From NCBI RefSeq assembly GCF_044784365.2, contig NZ_CP173062.2: 64,000 nt of DNA; one strand, given 5' to 3'. This DNA is from Cetobacterium_A somerae (lineage in GTDB: Bacteria; Fusobacteriota; Fusobacteriia; Fusobacteriales; Fusobacteriaceae). The stretch's first letter is position 1, and each line of letters begins with the position of its first letter. Shown here in pieces: positions 63,401 to 64,000 of the stretch. A model generated the notes under the pieces. The model was not told the DNA's origin. It ran no database searches and was given only the letters and a program-made list of their open reading frames with translations. A program made the translations under genes and the position numbers.

Positions 63401-64000
63401 TTAATTAGCTTTAGAAGTAATACATCTGGATTAATAAATAGATTTAAAGTTTTAGTAAAAGATTTAAATCAAGAAAATGGATGGATTGAGTTTGGAACTT
63501 ATAATGTAGATTCTTATAAAAATGAGTGGCTAATGGTAGAAAATAAGCCGTATTTAACTGATGAGATATGTATAAGAGTAGAGGATTCAGTTAATAAGTG
63601 GGCTATAATTAATGAATTAGAACTGTTTATATATAATCTTCTAGAAGATGAGATTAATAACATTTTTGAAGATTCTACTTTTGAAACTTTAAAATCTAAT
63701 GTTGAATACGAAGACATTTTATCTTTAGAGAGAAGATGTAGTTTAACAGAAAGCTACAAAGAGAAAGTTAAAAAAGCAAAAGAAATCTATTTAAAAAGAA
63801 TAGAACCTATATGTTTTGAGATAAAAAATAATAGCTATGAAGTACTAAATAAATTAGAGATTTTATTTAGAGAAGAGGCTGATTATATATATGATATAAG
63901 AGTATATTTCAAAAATAATTTTGGTCAGTTAGAGGAGATAGAGAAAAAAACAATAGATTCAAATGAAAATGGAAAGATAAATGTCCAATTTGCTGAGGTA
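60402..64000 (+). CDS. Large discoidin-repeat protein, frameshifted near 63131 and running off the window
   Basis: AAGGGGGA precedes ATG 60402. The first frame gives 914 residues to a stop at 63146; the same repeat pattern continues in the -1 frame, open to the end of the window. The repeat unit of about 290 residues has a discoidin domain opening with DIDTRVDK, a helical segment (LRDLFIDDECTQLKESVTLE), and a beta segment. Openings lie near residues 112, 357, 650 and 940. The frame changes at ACA AAA AAG CTA (63126-63137), an in-phase A AAA AAG slippery heptamer. Joined there, the -1 product aligns without gaps to earlier repeats. No signal peptide; no catalytic domain seen. Confidence 0.8.

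Noticed and set aside
58629..64000. M60-like (enhancin) metallopeptidase or glycosidase with discoidin domains
   Set aside because: Discoidin domains often accompany such enzymes, but I find no HExxH or glycosidase motif in the visible sequence. A catalytic domain could still lie beyond the window for the second protein.
49545..64000. Insecticidal Tc toxin or contractile injection locus
   Set aside because: Leaderless chitinases occur with Tc toxins, but no TcA/TcB/TcC, sheath, tube or baseplate protein is visible. Kept only as a prediction for flanking sequence.

Overview
The window is very AT-rich DNA from an anaerobic, outer-membrane-bearing bacterium. Protein style, gene content and codon use point to Fusobacteriota, most like the Cetobacterium/Ilyobacter group; this is inferred from recognised families, not from a search. 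A parA/parB pair beside six 29-bp centromere-like repeats sits at the left edge, so the window may belong to a large plasmid or chromid, or lie near a replicon's partition locus. Two tRNA arrays (Gly-Arg-Thr and Pro-Trp-Met) show the replicon also carries core functions.

Layout. 1-2000: partition locus. 2000-7700: pseudouridine synthase, NUDIX hydrolase, MocR-type regulator divergent from an orphan oligopeptide-type binding protein, HAD phosphatase. 7760-14450: a sialic-acid uptake and catabolism operon (LacI regulator, TRAP transporter P-Q-M, CE7-type esterase, NanA, NanK). 14470-16220: tandem glycine riboswitch with terminator controlling an AGCS alanine/glycine symporter. 16280-22600: periplasmic FMN-binding protein, outer-membrane barrel with a Gly/Ser-rich insert, two-component system, Wzz-like/EpsG pair, second outer-membrane barrel. 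22650-26460: ECF transporter operon led by a DUF45 metalloprotease. 26640-31320: GH2 beta-galactosidase and ABC-F ATPase. 31340-49460: tRNA arrays and housekeeping or catabolic genes: glutamate decarboxylase, MobA-MobB fusion, TldD/TldE, MscS, DUF4396 membrane protein with a methionine comb, DUF1846, nucleoside hydrolase, glutamate symporter, frameshifted MFS transporter, C26 amidohydrolase plus APC permease, exonuclease III.

49540-64000: an accessory island arranged around a divergent intergenic region (55014-55394). To the left run two GH18 chitinase-like proteins and a patatin phospholipase. To the right run a small coiled-coil protein, a third GH18 chitinase, and two discoidin-domain proteins, one running off the window. 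None of the seven has a recognisable N-terminal signal peptide, yet the chitinases have the Pro-rich linkers, Ig-like domains and chitin-binding modules of secreted enzymes. The three chitinases share a homologous N-terminal helical module followed by an Ig-like domain. My best candidate for an undescribed system is therefore a chitin-attack locus whose enzymes are delivered by a non-Sec route, with the shared N-terminus as a possible sorting or assembly domain.

Two genes (MFS transporter, discoidin-repeat protein) are broken by apparent -1 frameshifts, each at an in-phase poly-A slippery heptamer. They may be sequencing errors, real mutations or programmed frameshifts.
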